The position numbers were made by a program, and so were the translations under genes. Under the pieces are notes generated by a model. It was given only the letters and a program-made list of their open reading frames with translations. It made no database searches and was not told the DNA's origin. Shown piece after piece: positions 1 to 11,577 of a stretch of 64,000 nucleotides of DNA; the first letter of the stretch is position 1; each line of letters opens with the position of its first letter. Origin of the DNA: Paramacrobiotus metropolitanus (taxonomy: Eukaryota > Tardigrada > Eutardigrada > Parachela > Macrobiotidae). Location: NCBI RefSeq assembly GCF_019649055.1, contig NW_026570252.1, positions 62,001 through 126,000 of the forward strand. The letters run 5' to 3'.

Positions 1-522
1 GAACCTCCCCATGCAGACAAACATCAGGAAAAATACTTTGTACATAATTTGCGGATACCGCTGTGGCGCAAAGCAACGGTAGCATATAGCCATATACATA
101 CAAGCCCAACATACTGCTTCGAGAAAATAAAGGAAATGTCTAGTGTTTCCGTTTCCCTAAATATGTTGAGAAAGGCCACTTCATTGCGAGTACAGCTCTG
201 CGCTTGTTGTTAACGCAAACTAGTCAAACGAAAAACGTCTAAATTTATACGTAATTATAAACAGCGAAAAAGCAGAGACAAAACCCCTTAGGTAAATTAA
301 TACGAGTGAAAACGAAAAGGAGTCTAAAGAAGACCTCCATCAAAGGCGCCGTAAACGGAAACTGAAAACGAATTACGCGCGTAAGATATGACCATGGATG
401 TTGGACTGTTGTCGAAAATTGCCCACTTAAGAGTCCGCTCTACAAGCAAGTGTGTTGATTTTATTCAATATTTTTCTGCTTTTTCCCCTCAAACATAAAA
501 AGAACATAAAAACAAAATCTGC
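1..522. other. No gene recognised, left edge
   Basis: AT-rich sequence downstream of the first minus-strand gene. No open frame with recognisable content, no RNA gene and no clear repeat was seen. Confidence 0.4.
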
Positions 523-2054
523 TTAAAACTCTTCCCTAACAATCCGCTCTACCCGCATTCCGGGGACTAGCCAATAAGCAACAAGACCACCGACAACACA
601 AACCCCGACAAACACCATGACACCAATGCGCACTGGCTGAACGTCACTGTAACGCAAAAGCAAACCACACACTACTGACGCTGCAAAGAGCACGATAACA
701 AACGCGGCAAGAGCTTTCGGTATTCCAATAACATATCCGTTATTATCATAAAACGCCTGCAACCTCATCCACAACAGATCCCGAAAGTGTATCTTCCTTT
801 TGAACGAGTCTTTCAGTTCAGAGTGTGCGGCATCCGGTGTCGACTTCGAAGACTGCAGTGCCAGTCTGCGCTGCTTTACGTGATCCAGACGCTGTTTCAG
901 GTCGTCGTATTCCCTCAATTGCTCTTCAAACTTTTTGCTACAAAAATTTTCAAAGTAACACTTTCTTGACTAAGCTTCAAGAACGCGTAGAATGATTAGT
1001 GTACTCTGACGACACCTACTGTACATGGAATGTATCGCGCACTCTAGAAAATTTGTTTTTATCGTTTAATATCATCAAACAGACAAATAACTTGGAATGT
1101 TGGTGTGTCTTTTATGCGTGCAACATCCGCCCGACTATTATTGAAGAGGTTAGATATGGCGAATTAAAAAGGGGGTAAGCTGAAGATGTTTAAAGGCACC
1201 GGCACATATGCTATGAGGGTAATTCAGAACCAAAAAGAAAGTTCGTAACGTCCTGAAAACTTAAAATCAGTTATAAAATATGGGAGATATCCCATAAAAC
1301 AGGATCTGATTTACCATGGAATTTTTCTTCTATTAGCCTACACCAAGCCCAAAGGATTTTTGGAAGTTTTAAGATGGGTTAAAAAATTTAAAAAGAAGCC
1401 GTGTAAAGGAAGGCAGTCATTAAGAATTCCGGGAAACAAGACGAAATTTATAGCATTACCCTGTAAAATTGAAAAATAACAGCATGAAAAAATGCCGATT
1501 TGAAGTCTTCTACGGACTTGAAGCTTTTTTACATGGAATTTTCGAAAAGATGAGATAACAACCTAACTTCGGACTGTATCCCATCAAATCATGGGCAGTG
1601 TATTAGCCCTTTTATTCGAGTTTAATTTCTCATGTCTCAGCAACCTGATCTCTCACGCCTAAAAGATTTTTTAGCCAATTTGTAAAATTGGCTGTCAAAA
1701 TGACACCAAGCGATGTCAGGCAGCTGAAGTGCGCGAAAGTGCAAATGAAGCAGATGTATACGAAATCGCCACCAAGTACTTGAATTAACAGATTACAGCC
1801 TTAGTATATCATAATATAATTAAATTTTATTAGTAGCAAACGGTTTTCGAAGGTGCGTACCTTACAAATGGGAAGCAGCGAAAGACAGCCGTCATCTTCT
1901 CCTCATCCGTCAAAGAGGCCGCTTCGCTAAACTTGCCACGCAGGCACAGTAATTCTTCGGGGGTTGTGGCAGGGTTTTCGACGTCTTCCTGAGCCAGTTC
2001 CACTGCAAACAGTGCTAGCAGAATTGTCCCGAACAGACACATCGACAATGGCAT
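523..2054 (-). CDS. Two-exon small membrane protein family, copy 1
   Basis: Family of unknown function, predicted secretory-pathway membrane protein of about 202 residues. Exon 1 runs 2054-1861 and starts at MPLSM, the ATG that aligns with the other copies; upstream ATGs would put residues before the hydrophobic leader. It encodes a signal peptide (FGTILLALFAV) and the family segment EELLCLRGKF..LTDEEKM..VFRCFPF. The donor is AAG|GTACGC at 1861/1860. Exon 2 runs 937-523 after a TTTTTGTAG acceptor and encodes a heptad-rich stretch, two membrane helices and the tail RVERIVREEF. Phase is 2 on both sides and the joined exons total 609 nt (203 codons), which supports the model. The intron (923 bp) is the longest in the family. 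Splicing is inferred, not shown. Confidence 0.6.
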
Positions 2055-2242
2055 TATAAGCACCATTACATTTAAAACAAAATCGGGTATAGTGAATGGC
2101 AAATATTTCGAAGTTTTGATGGGTAATATTATTTTGAAATGGAAGCCCAACAGCGGAAGTAAATTGTGCGACAAGAAAGATGCTGGTAACTTCAACATTT
2201 CTTGTGGAACATGATGAATAGTTCAATACGATGCAAGTGTGA

Positions 2243-2903
2243 CGTGTCTACTGTATTGAAACACCACGCGCAGCCTACACAACCTGCTGTTAGTCTCATC
2301 GACGGCACACTTCTCGTATGCTAAAAATAGTCCTGCGTGCATACGATGTACTTCCGAGATCGGCAACGCGAGTACATGGATCGATTGCCCAGAGTGTGGA
2401 TAGCTTTTCGGTCGGCAGCTAATGGTTTTAATACAGTGACAACGATGCAACCGTGATTATATTATGGCGTGTACTGTTGTACAATGTAATTAATGTGCAG
2501 GATTCTGTCTTTCCGTGTGCCCATAATAAATGTTTTATATAATCTAGATACATAATTTTGCCAGGACTCAGGATTACGCCACTGTTGGCGGCTTTTTGTT
2601 GCGATTTCGTTACATAACAAGCAAGGTCAAAATTAAGATGGTAAGTTATAACGCATATTACGCAAACTTGTACGCTATTTGATGAGCTTCCTTTCTCGCG
2701 CTTGTCCAAGTTACCTATTTTTTGTCCAAGTTACCTATTTTGCTATCCACACTCTGGGCAATCGATCCATGTACTCGCGTTGCCGATCTCGGAAGTACAT
2801 CGTATGCACGCAGGACTATTTTTAGCATACGAGAAGTGTGCCGTCGATGAGACTAACAGCAGGTTGTGTAGGCTGCGCGTGGTGTTTCAATACAGTAGAC
2901 ACG
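2243..2903. repeat. Inverted repeat with 162-bp arms
   Basis: Positions 2243-2404 and 2742-2903 are reverse complements over about 162 bp, separated by 337 bp. Both arms read the same about 60-residue frame on opposite strands, a consequence of the duplication rather than evidence of coding. The element lies just upstream of copy 1, between it and copy 2. Most likely a foldback or MITE-type element. No clear target duplication was found. Confidence 0.8.
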
Positions 2904-3190
2904 TGCACTATTTGATGGTTTGTTGGACTTAATTCAAAGATCGCGAACCGACGGGCGCAATGTCCATTTTTTTGTTAACCATTGTATTCGTACTCTTCAA
3001 GTCTTCTCTCTATTTGTCAAGTGACCGTTGTAGAAAAGTAACTTGCTTTTTTACTTATCAATAGTACCCAACTTTCAATTTTAATGCGCTAAATAGGCAA
3101 ATGTTTCGGTCTTATTTTATCAGTTCTCTTCTTTCTGTTATCACGAAGTACATGTATGTACATGGTAATCAACATAGAATTAGTTGCTAT

Positions 3191-4341
3191 TTAAAGCTCC
3201 CCCTTAACAATCCGCTGAACGCGCATCATCCTAAGCACCAAATACGCAACAAGGCCACCAACAGTGCAAATTCCGAAGAACGCTACGATAACGATGTGCA
3301 TTTGCTGACCGTGCAAGAGGCCAAACAAAAATTCACTCGCTGATGACGCCACTACAATAATCATGAGAAATGCGATAAACGCATTCGGTATTCCATGAAT
3401 AAATCCGTAGGTAACAAAGAGTTCCACGTATTTCATATACAAAACATCCCAAACTCCAGGTTTCTCTCCAAATTGCTCTTTTAGAAATTCCATGATATCT
3501 TCAGCATTCTCAGGTCTCCAGGGGGAGATGAAAGACTCCCGCATCTTAACGCGCCGCTCCAATACATCCATCAACGGCTTCGCCTCTGTTAGTTCCGCCA
3601 TTCTCGCTTCATACCTTTCCCTGCAAACTATACAATATCACAGTCCATTCGCTAATCTTCATGAAAATAAGAAAAAATGCTTTTTTCAGCACAGGATCGT
3701 ATAATGACACTACTCCGCGTAGATTTACCGTTTTGAAATTTTAAGGTAAAATGTAAATTTTGGAGAAACTACTTTAAAAAATATATTGACATAGAACCGC
3801 CTAATGTCGTTAGTTATGCGCAATTCACAGCAAATTGTTAAGAAAAACCGGTAATGACCTCAGGGCCAATTTTAATTCGTCGCAGCTCAACAATCCCATT
3901 TTCCATTGCATTTCTAGGAAATTTGCAGCATATTTTTTACCTGACCAATTCTTTTCTGAAAAAAGAAACGCATAAACTTAATGACTGGAAGCTTATGCAA
4001 AAGTGCTAGACGCTAGTACAGACAGCTACGATATTATTCGGTAACTAACTGCTTTTAAAGCAAGTGTGGAGTATCGTGCGTAACCAAGATGACGGTTCTA
4101 GACAGTTCGCAGACCGCCGCACATACTTTAATAACGGGAAGCATTGAAATACAGCTTCCATCTTCTCTTCGTCGGTGAGAGTGGCCGCTTGGAGAAATTT
4201 ATCATCAAGGCATAGCAGTTCTTCGTGGGTTGCTGTGGCGGTGTTTTGGGTGTCATGACTGTCATCCCGCAAAAGTTCCACGGCATCATCCGCAGATACT
4301 GCTGGCAAAAGCGCCCCAAACACGTACAACAACACTCGCAT
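3191..4341 (-). CDS. Two-exon small membrane protein family, copy 2
   Basis: Same unknown family as copy 1, about 214 residues. Exon 1 (4341-4127) starts MRVLLYVFGALL, a signal peptide, and ends with EELLCLDDKF..LTDEEKMEAVFQCFPLLK at an AAA|GTATGT donor. Exon 2 (3620-3191) begins after TAGTTTGCAG. The ATG at 3601 is internal; the spliced frame enters through ERYEARM. It encodes a hydrophilic linker, two membrane helices around 'PNAFIAFLMIIVVASS' and 'MHIVIVAFFGICTVGGLV', and the tail RVQRIVKGEL. Phase-2 junction, 645 nt joined (215 codons). The intron is 506 bp. A longer acidic insert follows the signal peptide than in copies 5 and 6. Confidence 0.65.
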
Positions 4342-6270
4342 CTTGAATACCATTTCGCTTGAACTCAGAATAAAATACTGCAAGCAAGGATAGTATGAAT
4401 TATCATAATGGTTGATAAAATTTTGAATTGGAAGCCCAAGAATGGAAGCACAAAACGCTACAAAAAACGCTCGGTAATTTTCACACTAACGGGTAGAACT
4501 AAATCGATACTGCAAGAGCGTTCCTCCACGCACCGTCTTCATAGCCTAACTTTACCCGTCGCTCGCAATAACGCTAGTCTTACACTCGTACTGTACGTAC
4601 GTTGAGCACATGTATCATCGTTTACTGCTGTATGTTCCTCGGCTCGCACTGCTTCTACTATAATTATTATGAGATGCCGGCGACGGCAAGAATCGATTGC
4701 CAACTGCTATGCATACGGCAAGTATTTATTTTCCCATCGAAAATCGCTGTGCTACAGCGGCTGCAGTGTAAAATAGTAAATTTGTGCTACAGTTCTGAAA
4801 TGTGAGCTGCACTATGTACTGTGTATGGCCAATTGCTTAAAGTCGTACCGGCACAAATTTTATAATATACTGTCTGAATTAATAAGGAAATATGTATGTA
4901 ATTGTTAAGCCTTGGGCTGGCGCAAGAGGCTTCAAAAAATGCAAACTAAATCAACAAAAAAAACATTAAGGTGTACGTCTGTACCGACTGTACTTACATA
5001 ATAATATGTCAATAGCATTAATGTTGGCCGCGACATGTAGCATGCACGACACGAATGCAATTTGCACATTGTTTATTGGTATCTTGCACTAGCCTGCATG
5101 CCAAGAAAAGAAAGAAAACAATCCAAAACGGCGTGAGAAATGCAGGAAAGCAAACGTGTGCACGGATACTATACCATACACCGGCATATTTCACTGAAAT
5201 ACTGCGCTATTAATGGCAGTGATAGATGCAGTTTCCTGTTGTTCTTCCAAGAACTGTGCTATATCTTTACCTGAGCCGTTGCTACCATCAGAAACTTACC
5301 GTTGTACTTATCATCCCTCAAAAGCTGTCTTTAAACTGCTTTTTCCCTGTTTTCTAACTGTTATTTGCCACAAAACCGTTGTACATTCAAAAGATTTTTG
5401 GAATTTCTTTGCATTGTTCTATCGTAGTAAGCGTCACAAAGTCAGCCACAAGACGGTTGTCCGTGGGATCCCAGCGTCGAGAGGGCGATTCCGTGAGGCA
5501 TAGGCAAAAATGGCAGTGTAGAGGAATCCATGCCGCTGGCTACCGGGTGTGATCGACGTAGCACAGCCACTGCGCCATCGCCGCTGTTGGCGAAAATCAA
5601 GATACTGTACTTGAGCTTGATCCAACCAGGTAGGCGGCGGTGGGGCAGCTGTCCTGTGTGCAGAGGTTTCTCTTCTGACACAAGCCTGGTTTCAGAAACG
5701 TCGTACTGGCGACGAATTGTTGCCATGATGTTCATGACCGTAAGATCTACTGCACAGATGCGCCGCAGAAGCACTTGCGTACAAGACTAATCCAAGAACC
5801 CTAGTATAAGTTGGTATTTTCGCCACATCAGTGATTGCAAATTAGCATCTGATGTTGTCGTCTGACGACCACAGAAACGCGCTTACATTAAACCTAGTTT
5901 TAGTTTTCTTGACTGATATGGTCTTTGTGCTTTAATCTACCGAGTATTTTACAGAAATGCTGCGTATGGCATAATGAATCAACGACTTGAACATTTCTTT
6001 AGCGAACCCAAACGTCGAACACCAAAATTTATTGAAATGCATGTAGTCTACGGCTTTACAATAGATAAAATCATGCACATAACAATACACTTCATAGAAC
6101 ATAAAAATTAGTGTAAATGTGGTTATGTGGATAGTTAGTAAGCGGGAAGCCTTTGCAGAAGTCAATCTGATTTTAAATATGCAAAGGTCATAAATAAACT
6201 CAGTATACTCCTTTGCAATTCCTAATAATCCGTCGAGCGCACGTTACAGATTCAGGGTGCATCCATTAAC
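4342..6270. other. Intergenic, no gene recognised
   Basis: Spacer between copies 2 and 3. A minus-strand frame at 5442-5774 has one hydrophobic stretch (LKYSILIFANSGDGAVAVL) but lacks the family motifs and a splice partner. Nothing else is supported. Confidence 0.35.
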
Positions 6271-7042
6271 TTAAGCAGCCTGCGAACGTGGAAGCATGCG
6301 CCAAAACTTCCCACTAAAGAGCAAACGGGCTAGCCGAGGGTTCATGTAGCACCATCGCACAACATACGCGACAATTCCAATCCAGTGCACGACCAAACCA
6401 ATGCCCATGACAGAAGTAGCAATACGAAGCCAGCATTCCGGTTTCATCAAGAAGGTTTCTCATCTGTCGGTGGGATTGTCCCCAGACTGGCTTTTTTCGG
6501 ACTGTTGTGGCACATCAACAACGCCGAGATGCTATTGGAGACGCCTCAGCAACATCTGCAATTCAACGACAACTTTTTCCTGCTGTTGCACGCGTCGTAC
6601 ACGTCGCCAACTTGCGCCTACAAAGCAGCGATACTTGGTTAAACCCGAGGAAAGAAAGGAACAAATGTTCGGAACGGATCCGATGCTGCCACAGGATTTG
6701 ACGACAACTGAGGCGCATTTAAAGACATCTGAAGAATGCAAACTGGCTAGTTACTCTGCCTGCCCAGTGAGAGACGAACATATTTATGTTGTGCAGCACG
6801 TGCAAGTTCAAATTCGCATGCCAGTACGATTACCTCAAAAGCGGAAGACAGTGTACAAATGCTTCCATTTTTTCCTCGCCATCTTTTCCTAGCAGAAACT
6901 GTTCGTCCATGCACAATAGATCTTCGGATTTTGTTGTGCTATCTGCAGTGCTTCGCCCGACGCCGCAAAGTTGGTCAGGTTGTTCCGTTGCCAATAATAC
7001 AGGCAAAAATACCCCAAACACACAGAACCTTATGTGCTGCAT
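6271..7042 (-). pseudogene. Two-exon membrane protein family, copy 3, degenerate
   Basis: Exon 1 (7042-6834) looks normal: it starts MQHIRFCVFGVFLPVLL (signal peptide), has DLLCMDEQFLLGKDGEEKMEAFVHCLPLLR, and a donor GAG|GTAATC in the usual phase 2. Below it, about 6609-6271 in one minus-strand frame, is a degenerate exon 2: a charged heptad-like stretch (RRVRRVQQQEKVVVELQ), a hydrophilic linker, a membrane helix (SVMGIGLVVHWIGIVAYVV) and a basic tail. That frame is interrupted by TAG and TGA, and the best acceptor (TTTGTAG, exon from 6617) has the wrong phase. The sequence of the second part is strongly diverged, so homology of exon 2 is inferred from order, spacing and architecture. Confidence 0.45.
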
Positions 7043-8061
7043 TTCGACTAAGATGGCTAGGGCAGTCAGAAAACACTTTTCAATACGAAAATTATTCACT
7101 ACGTAAGAAATCGGTGGTACTTTATGGACGCGCGACGATTGTTGGTGTATGCATAGGTTCTACTCGATCGCAACCGTTTTACCGCCATCTGTCTCGTTCA
7201 TAGCGGGTATGTTGACATAAGCTTCCGCCGCGGAAGGGCACTCTGCACCGACGTGCTTCCAGCAATGTCTTTTTTTCATCTGAGTACATTTTGTACAACT
7301 ATCCGTTGCCAAGAGCACTGTCGGCGCTGTCGACGAGTAAGCGATCCTTCGGTTTCTTTTGATGATAGATGGCGTTACAAGCTAGTGCAGCGATGCTTAC
7401 CAGCATAACAAAGGCGTTCTTATTATATGATAAAAAATCACACAACCTGTCTGCGTTGTCTAGATAGGAGTACTTGAAGCGGTAAAAATACAGGGTTACA
7501 GGTGCAAAATACTGGGTGATTGAACAAAACGTCGAGCAAAAGATTGAACATATACGAGCTATATTTTCAGATTGAGGCGTATTCTGTTTCGATGTGCGTT
7601 TATTTTTCGCGAAAAGTGGTTGGAAGAAAATTAAGTTTATCATTTTTTTGTATGTTTTAAAAAAAGACTGCCTCATAAAGATTGCTTGTTATTGGCTACG
7701 TATGATTATGAAAAGGTTTTGGTACTGCTATTGTAAGTACAACTCAATGCAGAACGCTAAAGCTACTGTCCACTACAATCCAAATGAGTCAAAAAGTTAG
7801 TTCTTTCACTCATTTGACCCTGTAGCACAATAACTTTGGTCCTTGAAACATTTATTTATAAGATCTTTTTTTTTCTGTGAGACCAGTTTGTGGTACATCT
7901 TGTTGGGACCAGCATGGCTACCGCAGCGGAAGTTGAGCTTAACCCTCGCTCCGGTCTGCAAATGCTCGCCAACGTGCATTTTTCTATTAAAATCTGTTTT
8001 ATTCGAATATTGGTACAAAGCTAAGGTTGCACCTGTATAGTCATACTTATTAAACGTCTGC
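7043..8061. other. Intergenic, one unassigned single-helix frame
   Basis: Spacer between copies 3 and 4. The minus-strand frame 7299-7676 ends with a single hydrophobic segment (NAFVMLVSIAALACNAIYH) followed by a charged tail, but most of its N-terminal part looks like translated AT-rich DNA. It is not supported as a gene. Confidence 0.3.
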
Positions 8062-8464
8062 AACCGTCCAAAACGACCGGTCGTCTGAGACGACCGACGG
8101 TCGTTTCAGCCTCTAAACCGTCCGAAGCGACCGGGGGTCGCCAAAACGACCGCCGTTAATTTTGCCCTACCAGTTTTTTTCGCTCTTTCAGTCGCAAACA
8201 AAACAAATGAATGTAATTTCGTATCCGGTCGTTCCGGACACGAAATCACACTCCGGCAGGAACGAGTGGATACGAAGTTACACTCCGGCCGGAACGACCG
8301 GATACGAAATTACATTCATTCGTTTTGTTTGCGACTAAAAGAGCGAAAAAAACTGGTAGGGCAAAATTTACGGCGGTCGTTTTGGCGGACCCTGGTCGTT
8401 TCGGACGGTTTAGAGGCGGAAATGACCGGCGGTCGTCTCAAACGGCCGGTCGTTTTGGACGGTT
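8062..8464. repeat. 403-bp foldback element built of CG-rich GACCG motifs
   Basis: The segment begins AACCGTCCAAAACGACCGG and ends with its reverse complement, CCGGTCGTTTTGGACGGTT. The whole unit folds on itself around about 8263, including the inner blocks CTACCAGTTTTTTTCGCTC and its complement. Near-complete palindromy with a few mismatches, and base composition unlike its AT-rich flanks, indicate a non-autonomous foldback transposon (MITE-like). No coding capacity. Confidence 0.85.
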
Positions 8465-8516
8465 ACAAATGTCCCTGCAATAATTATAAGGTATGAAATT
8501 TATTGTTAGTCAAAAG

Positions 8517-8943
8517 TCAAAACACTTCCTTAATGATCCGCTGCACTCGAGGGAGTATCCAGCCAATAGCCCAGACACGGACAATGTACACCAAGAAAGC
8601 CACCATAAGAGCAATGTATATTCGCCGACTGCCGTAGCGGCGCCAGAGCACAATACCAAGTACTGATACCAACATGCTGATGACAAAAACCACTGACACA
8701 GTATTTAGCATCTCAGGAGCCCATCCAGGACTGTTCCAGAACGTTAGCAGCCGCACCCACACGATGTCCCAAGCACCTAATGCATCTTTCCGTAGCTCTA
8801 GTGATTCAACATTTACGGCATTCCATGGGAAACACGAAGATTGCTGTGCGGTTGCTAAGACAAGCAGCTTCTCGATGCGCTCGTTGCTCAGCTCCAGATC
8901 GGCGATACGTTGTTTCACCTGAATCCATGTTGTAATCTTTTCC
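8517..8943 (-). pseudogene. Two-exon membrane protein family, copy 4, orphan exon 2
   Basis: A complete second exon: acceptor GTTGTGCAG at 8944, then EKITTWIQVKQRIADLELS (heptad-rich), two membrane helices ('LNTVSVVFVISMLVSVLGIVLW' region and 'IYIALMVAFLVYIVRVWAIGW') and the tail RVQRIIKEVF. Its 427-nt length fits the phase-2 junction of the family. No exon 1 was found in the upstream 200 bp, and beyond that a truncated LINE (9182-9889) occupies the place where exon 1 would be expected. The exon frame is fully open, so this is either recent loss or a distant, unseen exon 1. An ATG at 8966 reads in frame but lies in the intron of the family model. Confidence 0.55.
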
Positions 8944-9181
8944 CTGCACAACGCATACATAATCACGATTTCCTCGTTAAAATGAAAAGGAGGAGCGAAA
9001 TCGATAGATTCCGACTATGCCATTTTAATTTGGTTTATATAGGGATTTAAATAGAAATTCAAGTAAAATTAACGGCTGGAAGCAAATAGCATTAATCAGG
9101 GAAAAGAAATCTGCACTCGGTGTAGTTAAAAACTAGTATAATCAAATTTGTGGCCCAAAAGCTTTTTCGTTCAGGCATGAC

Positions 9182-9889
9182 CTAATCCAGATAGGTTTGG
9201 AAACAGTCGATGGTTCTGTACGCATCCTTAGGTAGCTTGAGTTCATTCCACAAACTAGCCGTCAGGAAAGAAAAGCTCCGTTCGCTTGAAAAAGTCCGTC
9301 TATCAGATAATTCCGTCCCAGTTGGCTCCACACCATATGGATGTTCTTCCAACGCCGTTATTTGCCTCGTTCTACCTGCAACACAATCAGAAGCAGAAGA
9401 TTTCTCGCGAAATTTGAAAAACCTGCTTCCATAAGGAAGCAGACCAAATAACAGTTTGTACATCAGTACCAATGATTTTCGTATTCGGCAGAGCAACAGA
9501 GATTTATACCCGGCTTTCTTAAGCGTATCTGGGTATTCAAAAGTACACGGCCCGAGTCGAATGGTTTTCAAAAATCTGTATTGACAATCTTCTATCGCGT
9601 CTACCAACAACTTTTGCTGGTAAAATGTAACAGTGCTGCCATATTCGGCTATCGGTCTCACAACTGAATCGTACAGTCTCCTTCGTGCAGCACTATTCTG
9701 AAACGGGAAAAGCGCATTTAGATACCGTATCCGTTTTTTCATACGACTGGCTAAATTATAGCAATGACACTGCCAACTGAGATGGCGATCTATGTGGAGT
9801 CCTAAATATTTGGCTTCCTCTGCTACCGGTATACTTTCGTTGTGCAGAATATACAAACTGTTTAAGGTCAAACTGAATGGCGCTATCAA
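9182..9889 (-). mobile_element. 5'-truncated LINE, reverse transcriptase C-terminal part
   Basis: A 235-codon frame corresponding to the region after the catalytic motifs of a LINE reverse transcriptase. It holds the thumb signature KYLGLHIDRHLSW, then ASRMKKRIRYL, RRLYDSVVRPIAEYG and a C-terminal SFSFLTASLWNELKLP. No YxDD motif or endonuclease is present, so the copy is 5'-truncated and dead as an autonomous element. It is of a different lineage from the element at 13.8-17 kb (jockey/CR1-like by motif style, inferred). It lies upstream of the orphan exon 2 of copy 4 and may have displaced its exon 1. Confidence 0.8.
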
Positions 9890-10006
9890 CGAGAAATCTT
9901 TTATAGCTCTTTATTAGTTATTTTCGTGTTCCTTCCTAAGGCTTCCTTTACCTTATTCTACTGTGTACATCATAAAAAAAGCACAACACTGATTGCGACT
10001 CAAAAG

Positions 10007-10833
10007 TCAAAACTCCTCCTTGACAATCCGTTGAACGCGCAGCCCGGGGACTATCCAAGCAGAAATCAGAGCGCCGACGATGCACATTCCGAAAAGCATC
10101 ATAAAACCGATGTAAATATGCTGCTGATCGTTGTTGTAATTGGGCCACAGCACAAAACGGAACAGCAACAGTACCACGACAATGGCGACCACAGCAGCTA
10201 AAGAAGCATTTGACATGTCCAGAATCCGCCCGATATTCCATGTGCTCGGCTTTTTCAGTTCATGGTCTGCCATGTCGGTGGCACGCGAAGACCCCTGTTT
10301 CATAACCATGAGGAAACGCTCTTCCAGGTGATTGGTGCGCTCTTCCATATGAATGACAAGCTGTTTGAGCTGGTGGAAATCCCTAATGTACGTTTCGAAA
10401 GTTTCCCTGCAAACTTTCACAAAGTTAACACGAGCTGAAATTCTGGATGAAAAGGAAAAATAATAATTACGCAAAAAAATTCGCTGCAGTACTTTCTGAG
10501 AATTACGCATGTATTCGGTTCTTTAGAGGAATGAAATAGAATGGGAATAAATTAAACGGTCGAAAAGGAGAAGTCATGATGGCATTGGAAACTAGTTGTC
10601 GTTAAACGTGGAATAACATAAGCTTTCCGACCGTACCGTAAAAGAGGGAAGCACTGCAGCACAGCCTGTATCTTCTCCACATCGGTCCACGTAGCCGCTT
10701 CGGCAAATTTGCCTTGCAGACACAACAATTCTTCCAGTGTTCGCGTGGCAGTTTTTTGGTCTTCTGCATGCAGCTGTCTGGCCACAAATGCTGCAAGCAG
10801 GAAGGCTCCGAACAGATACCATGTCACCGGCAT
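10007..10833 (-). CDS. Two-exon small membrane protein family, copy 5
   Basis: The best-preserved copy, about 198 residues. Exon 1 (10833-10637) starts MPVTWYLFGAFLLAAFVA, a signal peptide, followed by a short acidic stretch and EELLCLQGKF..TWTDVEKIQAVLQCFPLLR, with donor ACG|GTACGG. Exon 2 (10406-10007) follows acceptor GTTTGCAG and encodes ETFETYIRDFHQLKQLVIHM (coiled-coil-like), a polar linker, two membrane helices (about residues 130-152 and 163-184 of the joined protein) and RVQRIVKEEF. Phase 2, 597 nt joined (199 codons). The intron is 230 bp. Pair of conserved Cys flanking the DEEKM-like helix is shared by all copies. Function unknown. A single-pass or hairpin topology is possible. Confidence 0.7.
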
Positions 10834-11577
10834 TTTGCGTCCCACGGCGCTTCAATCACGGACCTGTATACTGGACAAGCATAAATTAGGAAAGTCTATT
10901 TGGGTGTTATTTTAAAACGTATTCCAAGGATTGGCGAATCACCGAAAAAACAGTGATGATGATTTTATGCTGTCTTAGACAAAACCCCGGTAATTGCAGG
11001 CCGTTTCGTGTAGAACTGGATCAATATTGCGCAGCTTCTATTGAAATATCACGCGCTGCCTCCTTTTGCCTGTTGTAAAATTGCGTGGTTATTAAGTAAT
11101 TACTGTGTGCCGAGTATAATCCTTGACTTTACTTCGACGTTCCTCGGCTTTTGCTGCTACCGTATTAGATGCAAGCTAACACAAGCGATCGATTACAAGC
11201 TGACGGTATATTAATTTTTCACAGTTAATCACCCCGATAGTGCTGCCGCAATGGCACTATGACTATATGGCCTGCTTATTAAATATGCAGTAGAAAACGT
11301 TGCAGAATGTTTGAAATCTTTTTTATCGGTTTTGTCCATAAACGTAACTGTGAACGATCGATCTGAGGTGAGGGATCACTCGTTCTTACAGGAAAAATTC
11401 TGCAGGTGCATTGCTGTACTACATAACAAGACCGCTAGTTTTTGTCTGATTTACTCTATTCGTATTTTATTTGTATTCCACAATCCACCGTCACTCAGGA
11501 TCACATGTAAATACCACCTACAATTACTCTGCGCAGCAATTTTTTGGCAGTCTTAAATATCTTTTTATTACTTAGAG
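10834..11577. other. Spacer of the duplicated unit, no gene
   Basis: AT-rich spacer between copy 5 and the single-exon paralogue. Blocks of it recur at about 19.0-20.8 kb in the second unit, for example the AACTGGATCAATATTGCG and GTATAATCCTTGACTT blocks, which marks it as part of the segmental duplication. Confidence 0.5.

Noticed and set aside
2702-2932. 76-codon frame with a matching frame on the other strand at 2223-2450
   Set aside because: The identity comes from the 162-bp inverted repeat; no start context, domain or composition supports coding.
9948-10241. 97-codon minus-strand frame with a repeated relative at 18166-18387
   Set aside because: Both are out-of-frame readings of exon 2 of copies 5 and 6, conserved only because the exons are.
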